Counted from the stretch's first letter, positions 28,913-38,407 are shown. The stretch: 64,000 nt of DNA from Pirellula staleyi DSM 6068 (GCF_000025185.1 NC_013720.1:4712001-4776000), one strand, 5' to 3'. A program made the numbers and translations. The notes: generated by a model not told the origin, from the sequence alone.

Positions 28913-29164
28913 ATGCTGCGTCAACCTTCTCTCGCGTCAACCGGCTGGACGATCACGGCGCTTTCGCTGATTTGCGTGCTAGGTTTCTACAGCCTGGGAA
29001 CTGCCGCCCCCGCAGGAGGACAACCTCCGTTTGCGAATTCGGTGGAGCAGCGGGCCGAAATGGTGACCGAACTGCGCGAGATCAAAGAACTCCTGAAGGA
29101 GCAAAATGCGATCTTGCGACAGATGAGTAAAACCGATGCGAGCGCCAAGCCTGCAGCACGATAA
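28913..29164 (+). CDS. Small membrane-anchored coiled-coil protein in the pilus locus
   Basis: This 83-residue protein has one N-terminal hydrophobic segment (ITALSLICVLGFYSLGTAA) and then a charged coiled coil (QRAEMVTELREIKELLKEQN). AGGAA seven bases upstream of ATG 28913 makes the start convincing, and the next gene overlaps its 3' end by 29 bases. I do not recognise the family. Its position between GspK-like and GspH-like genes suggests a small accessory subunit of the assembly. Confidence 0.7.
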   Translation: MLRQPSLASTGWTITALSLICVLGFYSLGTAAPAGGQPPFANSVEQRAEMVTELREIKELLKEQNAILRQMSKTDASAKPAAR

Positions 29165-29786
29165 GCCTTGTTCACTGCTGTTTCGCAGTGCACCCGCTCG
29201 TGCGCGCGGCATCTCGCTCATCGAAGTGCTGCTGGTTCTGGCCATTTTGGGAGTCGCCGCCGGACTTCTGATTCCCAATCTCTCGGCCGACATTCCCACG
29301 AAGCTAGAAGCCGCTGGAAATGTCGTGCAACTTGAGCTGGAGTATGCCCGCTCTCTCGCCGTCGCGCATGGAAGTAGCTACCGAGTTACGGCCAATGTCG
29401 TCAGCCAAACGCTAACGCTCGAACATAGTGGCGCGAGCACGCTGCTCGAAGTGCTCCCCTCCACACCAATGCGCCGCAGCAGCGATCCACCCGATCAGCA
29501 GATCCTAGCGATTCGCGAGATTCCTTTGGGGCAACCTCGCCCTGAATTGCTGGGAGGTGTCTCCAGCGGCAACACGCCCGTGCTTGCTCCGTCGGTCGAA
29601 TTTACCTCCGTCGGCAGCACCACAGCAGCGAGTCCGACTACGTTTTGGATTGCTGCGGGAACCGGAGACGAGCGACGCTTTCTACCGATCACCGTACAGC
29701 CGATCACGGGACTTGTGGAAATGGGGGAGGTTGTCGCCGCACTTCCGTCCGCTATTGCCAATGCTCTCAGTGATGCCGAGCCTTAG
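29136..29786 (+). CDS. Prepilin-like protein, GspH/FimT type
   Basis: The 216-residue protein has a leader of about 24 residues ending in ARARG, then ISLIEVLLVLAILGVAAGLL with Glu at +5. The continuation LELEYARSLAVAHGSSYRV is typical of GspH/FimT minor pseudopilins, where N-terminal helix residues pack against the pilus core. It overlaps the preceding small gene by 29 bases and is followed after 67 bases by pilM. No major pilin (GspG/PilA type, with its shorter length and C-terminal calcium site or disulfide loop) follows. Confidence 0.85.
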   Translation: MRAPSLQHDKPCSLLFRSAPARARGISLIEVLLVLAILGVAAGLLIPNLSADIPTKLEAAGNVVQLELEYARSLAVAHGSSYRVTANVVSQTLTLEHSGASTLLEVLPSTPMRRSSDPPDQQILAIREIPLGQPRPELLGGVSSGNTPVLAPSVEFTSVGSTTAASPTTFWIAAGTGDERRFLPITVQPITGLVEMGEVVAALPSAIANALSDAEP

Positions 29787-29853
29787 TCGCCACACACAGA
29801 TTCCTTTAACACCCACTCCACCTGCCACTTCTGCACGATTCGAGCATACTGCC

Positions 29854-30939
29854 ATGATCAGCTGGCTTAATAACCGACGCTATGGACCGATCGGAATCGA
29901 TCTCGGGTCGCGTAGCGTAAAGCTCGTTCAGCTGTCGGCCGATCGCTCAAATCTGATCGATGCATCGCGATGGGATCTTCCCGCGCAGTCCACCGCTGAT
30001 AGCGCCAAAATGAGCCCCGAAGCGATTGCCAAGTCGCAAGCCGATTTGTATTCGCAAGCGATCGAGCAGGCCCTCATGGGGCGCGCCTTCAAAGGTCGCG
30101 AAGTGGTGATATGTCTCGGCGATAAGCAGCTTTCTTTACAAAGTGTTCGTGTCCCGCGCGATGAAGGGGCGCAGCTCGAGCGTTCAGTTCTCCAAGAGAC
30201 CGCCGGCCGACTCTCCTATCCGATTACGGAAGCAGAAGTTCGTTTCATCCCAGCGTCGGATGTGCGCCAGGGAGAGCAGACCCTTAAAGAAGTGATTGTC
30301 TTCGCGGTACAAAAAAAAGTGATCGACAATACGCTCGCAATGCTCGATGCACTGCGGCTCGAGCCGGTGGCGATCGATGTTGAGCCAGCAGCGCTCGCGC
30401 GTGCCTACAGCTCTCAGTTTCGACGCGAAGATGACCTGCTGCAGCGAGCACTCGTGGTGCACATCGGCTATTCCCGCTCTGCCGTCACGATTACCCAAGG
30501 GGCCGATCTCCTTTTTGTGAAATACATCGATATCGGCGGAAAAGACTTCGATAGTGCCATCGCGCGTCACTTGAAGATGCCACTGCCGGAAGCCCAGTCG
30601 CTACGAAAACTGAGTGGCGATCGACGTACCGACCAACAAGACCCCGCCGTGCAGCGAAGCATCAACGACGCGCTGCGCGGTGTGATCGACAAACTGGCTG
30701 GCGAACTCTCGATGTGCATCCGCTATCACAGCGTGACGTTTCGTGGGCATCCGATCGCGCGGCTGGTGCTCGGTGGTGGTGAAGCCAATCCTTCGCTCGT
30801 CGAGGCCCTCTCGCGTCAGATCGACCTCGCCTGCGAGCTGTGCGATCCGTTTCGCGGCATCGCTGGCAACTCTCAGCCACCTCGCAAATCGCAGTGGGAT
30901 ATTGCCACAGGTCTTGCGCTGCGTGAGGTGCAGCCATGA
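29854..30939 (+). CDS. pilM: Type IV pilus assembly ATPase-like protein PilM
   Basis: The 361-residue cytoplasmic protein has the actin-like PilM pattern: YGPIGIDLGSRSVKLVQL at the N-terminus, an IALxxK-type helix region, LVVHIGYSRSAVTITQGADL with the second phosphate loop, DIGGKDFDSAIARHL and LVLGGGEANPSLVEAL. PilM binds the cytoplasmic tail of PilN and sits on the inner-membrane ring. The chosen ATG at 29854 gives a family-like N-terminus; the open frame extends upstream but overlaps the preceding gene. pilN starts in an ATGA overlap. Confidence 0.92.
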   Translation: MISWLNNRRYGPIGIDLGSRSVKLVQLSADRSNLIDASRWDLPAQSTADSAKMSPEAIAKSQADLYSQAIEQALMGRAFKGREVVICLGDKQLSLQSVRVPRDEGAQLERSVLQETAGRLSYPITEAEVRFIPASDVRQGEQTLKEVIVFAVQKKVIDNTLAMLDALRLEPVAIDVEPAALARAYSSQFRREDDLLQRALVVHIGYSRSAVTITQGADLLFVKYIDIGGKDFDSAIARHLKMPLPEAQSLRKLSGDRRTDQQDPAVQRSINDALRGVIDKLAGELSMCIRYHSVTFRGHPIARLVLGGGEANPSLVEALSRQIDLACELCDPFRGIAGNSQPPRKSQWDIATGLALREVQP

Positions 30940-31715
30940 GCGTGACCATTGATTTTCTGCCACAAAAATATCGTCGCCAGCGCCAGATTCGTCAGGCTCG
31001 CACCTGGTGGATGCTGGTCATGGTGATGCTGGTGGCGGTCACCTGCAGTGCGTCCCTTGCTCAGTGGAATATTCGCCGCTGTGTCGAAAACGATATCGCG
31101 GCTGTCCTTCCGCAGCGCGAGCAAGTGATGGCCCAGGAAGCCCAGCTCGCTCAATTGCAGAAAGAGCTACAAGGCGCTCGCGAACTCGCGTCGCTCTACA
31201 CCTTTCTCGAACATCCCTGGCCACGCTCGAGCGTGCTCGCCGCTATCGCCGAGCCGATTCCCGACACGCTACGCATTCAAACGATCGCTTTTCGGAGCGA
31301 GTCGCGCCCCAAACTCGATGAAGAAGTGATTGCCCCACGATCGCGAAAAGAGAAGACGAAGGCCCCCAAAATTGCTGCCGCTCAGGCTGATCTTGCAAAA
31401 CTGCACGAGCATGCCTCGAGCCTCGACCACGTTGTGCATCTCTCCGGAGAAACGCAAGACATCGCGATGCTGCACCGCTTTGTCGATGAGCTCGCGCGAC
31501 ATCCGCTCATTCAATCGGCGTCGCTGAAATCTCTCGGGGCATCGGACTCGAGCAAGAGCGCCGATACGCTCGCCTCGTTCGATGTGGTCCTGCAACTTGC
31601 GCCCGCTTATGGCATGCCGGGGGGACCTCACGAATCACTCAAGCGTGACCGCGAAATGGCACTGCAATCGCTTGTGCCTGCGATCGCTCGTGCCGCTAGG
31701 AGTGCTGCCCGATGA
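30936..31715 (+). CDS. pilN: Type IV pilus assembly protein PilN-like
   Basis: The 259-residue protein has the conserved PilN cytoplasmic start (IDFLPQKYRRQ), which is the PilM-binding peptide, then a membrane helix (about 25-45), a coiled coil (~60-90) and a periplasmic domain with a DTLRIQTIAF-type strand. It aligns the inner-membrane complex by pairing with PilO. It overlaps pilM and the next gene by ATGA, which points to translational coupling. An insertion of basic/Ala-rich residues sits near residues 130-150. Confidence 0.9.
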   Translation: MSVTIDFLPQKYRRQRQIRQARTWWMLVMVMLVAVTCSASLAQWNIRRCVENDIAAVLPQREQVMAQEAQLAQLQKELQGARELASLYTFLEHPWPRSSVLAAIAEPIPDTLRIQTIAFRSESRPKLDEEVIAPRSRKEKTKAPKIAAAQADLAKLHEHASSLDHVVHLSGETQDIAMLHRFVDELARHPLIQSASLKSLGASDSSKSADTLASFDVVLQLAPAYGMPGGPHESLKRDREMALQSLVPAIARAARSAAR

Positions 31716-32329
31716 ACGGTGATCTTGCCCCCCCCAAAGGACAGACCAAACCGTGGATGATTGCCGCTGTGCTCGGTGGCATCGTCGCGGCTTATCTGCT
31801 GCTGTGGTTTTTACCTCAGCAGCGCCAGATTCAGCAGCTTCGAGAAACACTCGCGGCCCATCAGCAGCATGTGCTGAAGCAAAAACAACTGAGCCAGCTG
31901 CTGGCCGAGACACAGGCAAAACTCGACGAGCATCGCGAGGTCACTTCGTCGTGGCAAGCCTCGGCGCCAACGCGCGATTCACTCGGCAAGCTGTTTGCAG
32001 AACTTTCGCGAGCTGCCGAGGCCACCGGTGTCAAATTCACACGCTTTGATCCGTCGCATCGCGAAACGCATCAGCTGCTCGAAGAGCACGATATCGTGCT
32101 AGCGTTTCAAGGAACGTTCGCAGCAGCCCATGACTTCGTTCACCGCGTGGAAAAGCTTCCCGAAACGGTTTGGGTACGTCAGCTGCAACTCTCGAGTGGC
32201 CCCCCGAGTGAGCCACTTCAAGGTGAGTTGACTTTGACGATTTTTGCGCATCGGGGCGTAAATTCCGATCAGGTTGACTTTAACGAACCGATAGAGAAGG
32301 AGGGGGAGGGCTCGCTGGCCGAACGCTAG
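31712..32329 (+). CDS. pilO: Type IV pilus assembly protein PilO-like
   Basis: The 205-residue protein has one membrane helix (about residues 10-30), a coiled coil rich in Gln (QQRQIQQLRETLAAHQQHV), a short periplasmic domain and an acidic C-terminus. PilO heterodimerises with PilN and connects to PilP and the secretin. Order, size and ATGA overlap with pilN support the name; the sequence itself is divergent. It is followed 21 bases later by the PilP-like gene. Confidence 0.85.
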   Translation: MNGDLAPPKGQTKPWMIAAVLGGIVAAYLLLWFLPQQRQIQQLRETLAAHQQHVLKQKQLSQLLAETQAKLDEHREVTSSWQASAPTRDSLGKLFAELSRAAEATGVKFTRFDPSHRETHQLLEEHDIVLAFQGTFAAAHDFVHRVEKLPETVWVRQLQLSSGPPSEPLQGELTLTIFAHRGVNSDQVDFNEPIEKEGEGSLAER

Positions 32330-32350
32330 CAAGCTTTTCTCACACGAAAC

Positions 32351-33031
32351 GTGAAACTCGACAAGCTCAGCAAACAACTTCGTCGCGACCTCGCAGCGAA
32401 CCCCAAACGAGCCATCGTCCTCGGCCTGATGGTCGTGGTTGCACTCTACTTTTGGGCGCCGCTGGTGTGGGGCTGGATGAAGCCAACTTCCTCGGGCGGT
32501 AAATCGGCGGTTGCCAAAAGCACCTCCGAGCCCCTCGTGGAAGCCACCGCTGACGCCTCCGTCACCAAGAGCAAGAAGAAGTCGATTCGCTGGGAACTGC
32601 TGGCTGTGCAAATGGCTGGCGACCCCCGGATGAAACCGCTTCGAGCCAGCGTGATTCGCGATCCGTTTCAGTGGAAAGAACCACCCCCCAGCAATGTCTC
32701 CAGTGAAGCGACAGACGAACTTGCCCAGGCGAGTGTAAAGCCCCTAGCTCCCTCCGTGAAACCGACTGCGGAAAGTTTGGGACTCAAGCTCGAGAGTGTG
32801 CTGGTTAGTTCGCGCGGCAATGTGGCCATGATCAACGGCCGCGTGGCGCGCGAAGGCCAATCGATCAACATCAGTGCCAGCGATGCTTCGCAATTCGAAG
32901 CGGTCGTGATGCATGTCGATCGCGATCGTGTGGAACTTCGGCTCGCAGAGGAAACGATCACGCTCACACTTGCGGCTCCCAAACTAGCCAGTGGCGACGA
33001 ACTTCGCGCTCCGGTCAAAAGGGGAGAATAG
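32351..33031 (+). CDS. PilP-like membrane-anchored protein
   Basis: The 226-residue protein starts with GTG at 32351, has a basic cytoplasmic tail, one membrane helix (VLGLMVVVALYFWAPLVWG) and a periplasmic part. That part contains DPFQWKE, a motif seen in PilP/GspC-type proteins, and a C-terminal beta domain (SLGLKLESVLVSSRGNVAMI, then VARE). The latter is like the HR domain that binds the N-terminal domain of the secretin. It sits just before the secretin gene, as pilP does. The role is inferred from position and this weak motif. Confidence 0.7.
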   Translation: MKLDKLSKQLRRDLAANPKRAIVLGLMVVVALYFWAPLVWGWMKPTSSGGKSAVAKSTSEPLVEATADASVTKSKKKSIRWELLAVQMAGDPRMKPLRASVIRDPFQWKEPPPSNVSSEATDELAQASVKPLAPSVKPTAESLGLKLESVLVSSRGNVAMINGRVAREGQSINISASDASQFEAVVMHVDRDRVELRLAEETITLTLAAPKLASGDELRAPVKRGE

Positions 33032-33154
33032 CAGGTCGGCTGACTGGATCCGCTGAATCATTGCTAGTTAGTCAGGACGTCGACTACACCGTGGCTGCTT
33101 CCCGTCGCAGCTGGGGATGTCATCGTCAGTGAACCCGATGGTCAAGGAAGACCA

Positions 33155-35719
33155 ATGTCGACATTCATACGCACCACGCTGCTGCTCGCTTGCACCGCTA
33201 TCGGCTTGGCCATTGCCATCGCAGTCGCGGTCTCGTCACCATCGCACGACGCTGATAACGACGCCTCCGATGCATTCTTGCGCGATCAACATTCGCAGCT
33301 AGCCGAGCAGTCGCCTCGGGCAAATGCGCCGCAGCTCGTCGCCACGGCGCGCGTGCTCGATCTTCCCGAGCGTGAGCCGGTGGAAGTTCCTTACCGGCGC
33401 GAAGTGGCGCAGCAGCTCGATAGCCTCACGACCGCCATCGACGAAATTCGTCGCGATTCTCGCCAAGAACAACGGGAACTAAGCGCCGCACTTTTTCAGC
33501 TTGCCACGCGCATGCAGCAGCCCGCGCCGATCCCGCCGCTACCAGCGCCACCGACACCAATGCCCGCAGCACAAAACCCCTTTGCCGACGATAGCCCCGA
33601 TGCTGCCGAGCCTGCAGCGCCACCCGAAGTGCTGCCGACCCCCAACAGCTCGATCGAAACCGCCGCCGACGACTCGCTGCACATCAATGTGAAGGATAGC
33701 GATATTCGCGAAGTCCTCGAGCTCTTGAGTCAGCAGGGGGGGCTCAACATTCTGGCGAGCAAGAGTGTCACTGGCACTGTGACGGCAACCTTGAGCAACG
33801 TCGACCTCGAAACAGCTCTCGCAGCGATTCTGAAGAGCACTGGCTATGTGGCACGTCGCGAAGGAAACATTCTCTACATCGGTACACCCGATGACTTCAG
33901 CACGATGGACCAGACAGCCGATCGACTCATCACGCGTGTCTATCGCCCTAACTATGTCGCCGCCGCTGATGTGGAAAAACTCTTCACCTCGCTGCTGACT
34001 CCCGAAGTGGGGAAGGTCACCGTCTCGAGTCCCTCGGAAATCGATATTCCTGGCGATCAAGTGAAAACAGGCGGCAACGGCTTTGCCGGAGCCGATGTGG
34101 TGATCGTACGCGACTACGAAAATGTCATTAAACAGCTCGATCAAGTCTTCATCGAGATCGATGTGAAGCCACGTCAGGTCTTGATTGAAGCGATGATTTT
34201 GAGCGTCCGCCTGAGCGATAACATGACGATGGGGGTGAACTTCGAAGCGTTACGCGACAAGAACAACGTACGACTTGTCTCGGGTTCGCCACTGACAGAT
34301 CTCGCCAACATCGATCTGAGCGAAGGTGGGCTAAAACTAGGTTTTCTCGACGCCAGCTTGGCAGTTTTCATCGACGCACTCGAGACGGTCGGCGATACCA
34401 ACGTCATCGCCTCGCCCCGTCTGATGTGTCTCAATAAACAGCGTGCGGAAATCCAAATCGGTGAACAACTCGGCTACGTCAGCACCACCGTTACCGAAAA
34501 CAGTGCCACTCAGTCGGTCAACTTTCTCGACGTTGGAACGCTGCTACGACTACGTCCGAATATCGCCAACGACGGCCTGATCCGACTCGAAGTGCATCCG
34601 GAACTCTCGACCGGAACGGTGTCGATCGAGCAGGGACTTACCATTCCGAACAAAACCGTGACACAGGTCACCACCAACGTGATGTGCGCAGATGGTTGCA
34701 CCGTGATTCTGGGTGGTCTCATTCGCCAAGACCTGACAAACAACACCTCGCAGATTCCGTTCCTCGGAAGTCTTCCTCTGGTGGGACCTGCTTTCCGTCA
34801 GAAGACCGAAACGCAAGAGCGGACCGAAATCATTGTCCTACTGACGCCGCGGATCGTTAGCGAGCCGATGCTGGGAGAAGAGGGACGCAAGTATGGCAAC
34901 AGCTTCACGGAACATCAAAGTGTGTATGCCGACAAGATGAGTCCGTTTGGTAAGCGAAGCACTGGTCAGTATCACCTTCGCAAAGCACGCGCAGCGTATG
35001 CAGCAGGGGACTATCTCACCGCGCTGCATCAGGTGAACACCTCGATTCACTTTGATCCCCAAAATCGCGATGCCACCGACCTGCGCGTCGAAATTATTGC
35101 AGCTGGCGGTTTTGAGGATGAAAACATCACCGCTTATTTGAATCAGGGGATCACCCCGCTGACGCGCAATAAACACGACTACTCGCGCGAAGGATATCCG
35201 TGGAAAACAGAAGAAGGCTTTCCACCCGAACCACCACTCGGATATCTCGACGACCATGGAGAACCGGGGCCGATTCGAACGATCGATCCCCAGGCACCAG
35301 CGGCGCGTGAGGTGCATGAATCGTCGCGACGAACTCCACCTGCTAGTTCGATTCAGGGAAGTCGCGCGACTAGCTCGGCAACGAAACCAGCAAGCAAGCT
35401 CGCGCCAATTGTGAAGCCGCAACCAGCCGCTGCGCAAGCGAAAACTAGCGTCATCCCGACAGCCGCTGTGAAACCGCACTATGCCCCACCGGGCTACGCG
35501 ACCCCGGTGGTCAAGAGTCGGCCGATTCCGCCGAAAACACATCAGGATCAAGCAGTGCAGGGGGCCAGCTACAGCACCCCCGTTTCCGAGCGTTTGCAGT
35601 CGGGTCAGTCGCCACCAGCAGCGGCCGAGTCAGCAGCGAGCGCGGTGAAGGCAGGCCCCGGTTCGAGAAGCCCAGCCGCGCGAAGCATCACCGATTTCGA
35701 GATTCCCCTGGCTCGCTGA
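33155..35719 (+). CDS. Secretin of type II secretion/type IV pilus class, with TPR-like extension
   Basis: The 854-residue outer-membrane channel subunit has a signal peptide and a ~120-residue disordered linker. Secretin N-terminal domains follow (DIREVLELLSQQGGLNILA, then ILKSTGYVARREGNILYIG), and then the beta-barrel core. The core includes VLIEAMILSVRLSDNMTMG, VIASPRLMCLNKQRAEI and the family signature TVILGGLIRQDLTNNTSQIP. After the core a TPR-like unit (KARAAYAAGDYLTALHQVNT) and a Pro/Ala/Ser-rich tail extend the C-terminus, where most secretins end or bind a pilotin. AAGGAAG upstream supports the start. It closes the first half of the locus. Confidence 0.93.
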   Translation: MSTFIRTTLLLACTAIGLAIAIAVAVSSPSHDADNDASDAFLRDQHSQLAEQSPRANAPQLVATARVLDLPEREPVEVPYRREVAQQLDSLTTAIDEIRRDSRQEQRELSAALFQLATRMQQPAPIPPLPAPPTPMPAAQNPFADDSPDAAEPAAPPEVLPTPNSSIETAADDSLHINVKDSDIREVLELLSQQGGLNILASKSVTGTVTATLSNVDLETALAAILKSTGYVARREGNILYIGTPDDFSTMDQTADRLITRVYRPNYVAAADVEKLFTSLLTPEVGKVTVSSPSEIDIPGDQVKTGGNGFAGADVVIVRDYENVIKQLDQVFIEIDVKPRQVLIEAMILSVRLSDNMTMGVNFEALRDKNNVRLVSGSPLTDLANIDLSEGGLKLGFLDASLAVFIDALETVGDTNVIASPRLMCLNKQRAEIQIGEQLGYVSTTVTENSATQSVNFLDVGTLLRLRPNIANDGLIRLEVHPELSTGTVSIEQGLTIPNKTVTQVTTNVMCADGCTVILGGLIRQDLTNNTSQIPFLGSLPLVGPAFRQKTETQERTEIIVLLTPRIVSEPMLGEEGRKYGNSFTEHQSVYADKMSPFGKRSTGQYHLRKARAAYAAGDYLTALHQVNTSIHFDPQNRDATDLRVEIIAAGGFEDENITAYLNQGITPLTRNKHDYSREGYPWKTEEGFPPEPPLGYLDDHGEPGPIRTIDPQAPAAREVHESSRRTPPASSIQGSRATSSATKPASKLAPIVKPQPAAAQAKTSVIPTAAVKPHYAPPGYATPVVKSRPIPPKTHQDQAVQGASYSTPVSERLQSGQSPPAAAESAASAVKAGPGSRSPAARSITDFEIPLAR

Positions 35720-36019
35720 GGCTCCATTCCGACGTAGTCTCTCTCCATGCAGAGCGGAATTCGTGCGGCGATCGTTGTAACGAACATGCACACGCTGCGT
35801 GTAGTACCAATAAAATCGGTCGTAACGATTCTCACGAAACCGCCAACAAACCCCTGAAAAACGAGGGGATTCTCGCGACTCTGCTTCCCAGCGGCACAGC
35901 CCCCGCCTGGGAACTTCTTTGGACATCTTCGCACACTGACCTAGGTTTTCAGTGGACTCTTTCCCGGGCGTGCGCTTGTCGCCGCGCTCCTTCCCAGCGG
36001 AAGAAAGAGGAAGTTCCAC
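35720..36019. other. Intergenic gap inside the pilus locus
   Basis: This 300-base gap after the secretin gene contains an imperfect inverted repeat at 35885-35913 (TTCCCAGCGG and its near-complement CCGCCTGGGAA) and an A/G-rich stretch ending in AGGAAG just before the sensor kinase start. The hairpin lacks a T-tract. The gap may hold a promoter for the regulatory and motor genes that follow, but I cannot place one. Confidence 0.45.
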
Positions 36020-37525
36020 TTGCTGGAAGATGTACCTGCCGTGACAGACAGGGCCGATCATCGTTGGTGGCTATCGACACTGCTCGCCGCAGCTTGCTGT
36101 GCGCTTGGTGCTGCGTGGGTTGTTGAGCCGCTGCTCGATATGCCCACTTGGCCGATGCGCATTGGCTTCCTGCTAAGTGGCTTGCTGCTCGCGATTATTG
36201 TGATTCAGATCGCTAATGTTCGGCGATCGTCGCAAAGCAAAGCAGCGCAGCGTTACATCGACCTGCTTTGCCGCATCGAGCCCCATCTGCTGGCCGACGA
36301 ATCGACCACCGCCGCACTCCCGCGGCTGTCGAGCGACAATCCGTGGGCTCCGGTTTTTCAGCGAGTCCACAACTGTCTAGCGGACTACGCCCGGCAACTC
36401 GACGAAGCACGGCACCTCTCCAGTATTGCCGAAGTGCGCGCCCGTCACGCTAGTCGTCAATTCGAACAACTCACCGAAATATTGAACGGTCTCTCGGACC
36501 CCGTTGTCGCGATCGATCAGTTTGGCGAAATCACCCTCTCGAACCAGAGCGCACAACGTCTGCTCAAACTTCCGGTCGAAGCCGACACTCACGCTGCTCT
36601 CGAGCAGCTCGATCTCTGCGAAGAACTCGTCAGCCTGCTCGGTGAAACACGCAAACGCCGCGTACCTGCTGTGCGTCAAGCGGAAACAGAGCTCTCCGAC
36701 GATCAAGGTCGCAAGCACTGGTTTCGAATCACCTGTAAGGCGCTTGCAGGCGACGAGCAGTCGAGTGGTAACGAACAGCATGGCGCTGTGGCCGTACTCA
36801 CCGATATTTCAGGACAAAAAGCGATTCAAAAACGAAATGCCGAGTTTGTATCGGCCGTCAGTCATGAGATGAAAACGCCGCTGTCGAGCATCCGCGCTTA
36901 CGTCGAGCTTCTGGCCGATGATGAAGCCGAAGATGATGCCACGCGCGAAGAGTTTTTGAAAGTAATCGAAAGCCAGACCGATCGACTACAGCGTCTGATC
37001 GATAACTTGCTGAATCTCGCTCGCATCGAAGCAGGGGTTGTGGCGGTCCAGAAATTGCCACAGTCACTCAACGAACTGCTGGGCGAAGCGGTGAACCTGC
37101 TCCAACCTGCAGCCCAGCAGAAGAACATCACACTGTCGTCAGAACTAAGCCCGATGTATCTCGGCGTGCTGGCCGATCGCGATACGTTGCTGCAAGCCGC
37201 CATAAACTTGATTTCCAATGCACTGAAATACACGCAGCCCGGCGGATCGGTGCAAGTGCGCAGCCGCTTGGCCGCCAGCGATGTTGTTTTCGAAGTGACC
37301 GACTCAGGTGTTGGTCTTTCCGAGGATGATTGCAAACGGGTCTTCGAAAAGTTCTATCGCGTGAAGAAAGATCGCGAGATGGCGTCGGGAACAGGACTAG
37401 GTTTGCCGCTCGTCAAACATATCGTGGAAGACATTCACAACGGACGTGTGGAAGTCGAGAGCAAGTTGGGGGAAGGGAGTACGTTTCGGCTCGTGCTACC
37501 GAGTGTCGGACAACTGAGTGCATAA
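36020..37525 (+). CDS. Membrane-bound sensor histidine kinase
   Basis: The 501-residue protein has two membrane helices (about residues 17-37 and 46-66) with almost no loop between them. A PAS-like domain follows (ILNGLSDPVVAIDQFGEITL), then HisKA with SHEMKTPLSSIRAYVELL (His near residue 282) and an intact HATPase: N-box AAINLISNALKYTQPGG, DSGVGLS and GTGLGLPLVKHIV. With so little periplasmic loop it probably senses cytoplasmic or membrane signals. TTG 36020 has AGGAAG six bases upstream. A receiver gene lies 63 bases downstream and the two likely form a pair. Confidence 0.9.
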   Translation: MLEDVPAVTDRADHRWWLSTLLAAACCALGAAWVVEPLLDMPTWPMRIGFLLSGLLLAIIVIQIANVRRSSQSKAAQRYIDLLCRIEPHLLADESTTAALPRLSSDNPWAPVFQRVHNCLADYARQLDEARHLSSIAEVRARHASRQFEQLTEILNGLSDPVVAIDQFGEITLSNQSAQRLLKLPVEADTHAALEQLDLCEELVSLLGETRKRRVPAVRQAETELSDDQGRKHWFRITCKALAGDEQSSGNEQHGAVAVLTDISGQKAIQKRNAEFVSAVSHEMKTPLSSIRAYVELLADDEAEDDATREEFLKVIESQTDRLQRLIDNLLNLARIEAGVVAVQKLPQSLNELLGEAVNLLQPAAQQKNITLSSELSPMYLGVLADRDTLLQAAINLISNALKYTQPGGSVQVRSRLAASDVVFEVTDSGVGLSEDDCKRVFEKFYRVKKDREMASGTGLGLPLVKHIVEDIHNGRVEVESKLGEGSTFRLVLPSVGQLSA

Positions 37526-37588
37526 CTCCACGCTATCGCCAGCAGAGTGCTTGGTGATGGCGTGGTGATTTTGTTAAAGAAGCATGTC

Positions 37589-38026
37589 ATGGCTAAAACA
37601 ATCCTGCTTTGCGACGATGAGTTGCATATCTTACGTGCGGCGGAATTCAAATTCCGACGTGGCGGATACGACGTACTCCTTGCCAGCGATGGCGAAGAAG
37701 CGTGGCAACTGATTCGAAAACAGCTTCCCGACATTTTGGTTACCGACTGTCAGATGCCGCGGCTTTCGGGACTCGAACTGGCCGAGCGCGTCAGAAACAA
37801 TTCCGAAACGAACATGCTGCCGGTGATCATGCTCAGCGCGAAAGGCTTTGAGCTTTCGCAGCAAGAAATCAGCGAGCGTTATGGGATTCGCCTGCTCCTT
37901 GGAAAGCCGTTCTCGCCTCGTGATTTGTACGCTCGTGTCGAAGCAATCCTGGCGGGCGATTCGCCACTCGCTTCCTGCTGTCCCACTTCGGCTGTTTCGC
38001 AGTGGCTTCTTCCACATCGATTTTAG
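37589..38026 (+). CDS. Single-domain response regulator (CheY/PilG-like)
   Basis: The 145-residue protein is a receiver domain with no output domain. The acidic pair is in LCDDE, the phosphoacceptor Asp in LVTDCQMPRLSG, the Ser/Thr switch in VIMLSAK and the conserved Lys in LLGKPFSP. ATG 37589 is preferred over the upstream in-frame TTG/ATG region because it begins at the usual first strand (AKTILLCDDE). It probably receives phosphate from the sensor kinase upstream and acts by protein contact, perhaps on the STAS protein or the pilus ATPase. Confidence 0.9.
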   Translation: MAKTILLCDDELHILRAAEFKFRRGGYDVLLASDGEEAWQLIRKQLPDILVTDCQMPRLSGLELAERVRNNSETNMLPVIMLSAKGFELSQQEISERYGIRLLLGKPFSPRDLYARVEAILAGDSPLASCCPTSAVSQWLLPHRF

Positions 38027-38080
38027 TCGCACACTTGCGATGACTACCAACAACGCGAACTTCTCGCACAAGTACGTTCC

Positions 38081-38407
38081 ATGAAGCTTCCTACCGAAAC
38101 GTTTGGCGATGTGATTGTGGCGCATACGCCCGAAGAACTGAGTGGCGATACTGCGGACCAACTCGAGCAGGTTCTCACGGGGCTCGATCGCGTGAATGTT
38201 GTGCTCGACATCAGTGGCAGCGAAACGATTGATAGTGGCGGGCTTGAAGCGATTTGCACCGCGCAAGAAGCACTGCGGGCCCTCGGTGGAGATTTAAAAG
38301 TAAGCACCACCAGCAGCGTGAATCGCAAGATTCTCGAGATCACCAGGCTCGACGAGCAGATCGAAGTTTACGAAGCGGTGATCGACGCCGTCCGAAGTTT
38401 TGTGTAA
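38081..38407 (+). CDS. STAS-domain protein (anti-sigma factor antagonist type)
   Basis: The 108-residue protein is a single STAS domain like SpoIIAA/RsbV. The segment VVLDISGSETIDSGGLEAI carries the serine that anti-sigma kinases phosphorylate in the family. No RsbW-like kinase or sigma factor gene is adjacent. It sits between the receiver gene (54 bases upstream) and the GspE-like ATPase gene (29 bases downstream), so a role in signalling to the secretion machine is plausible but unproven. Confidence 0.88.
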   Translation: MKLPTETFGDVIVAHTPEELSGDTADQLEQVLTGLDRVNVVLDISGSETIDSGGLEAICTAQEALRALGGDLKVSTTSSVNRKILEITRLDEQIEVYEAVIDAVRSFV

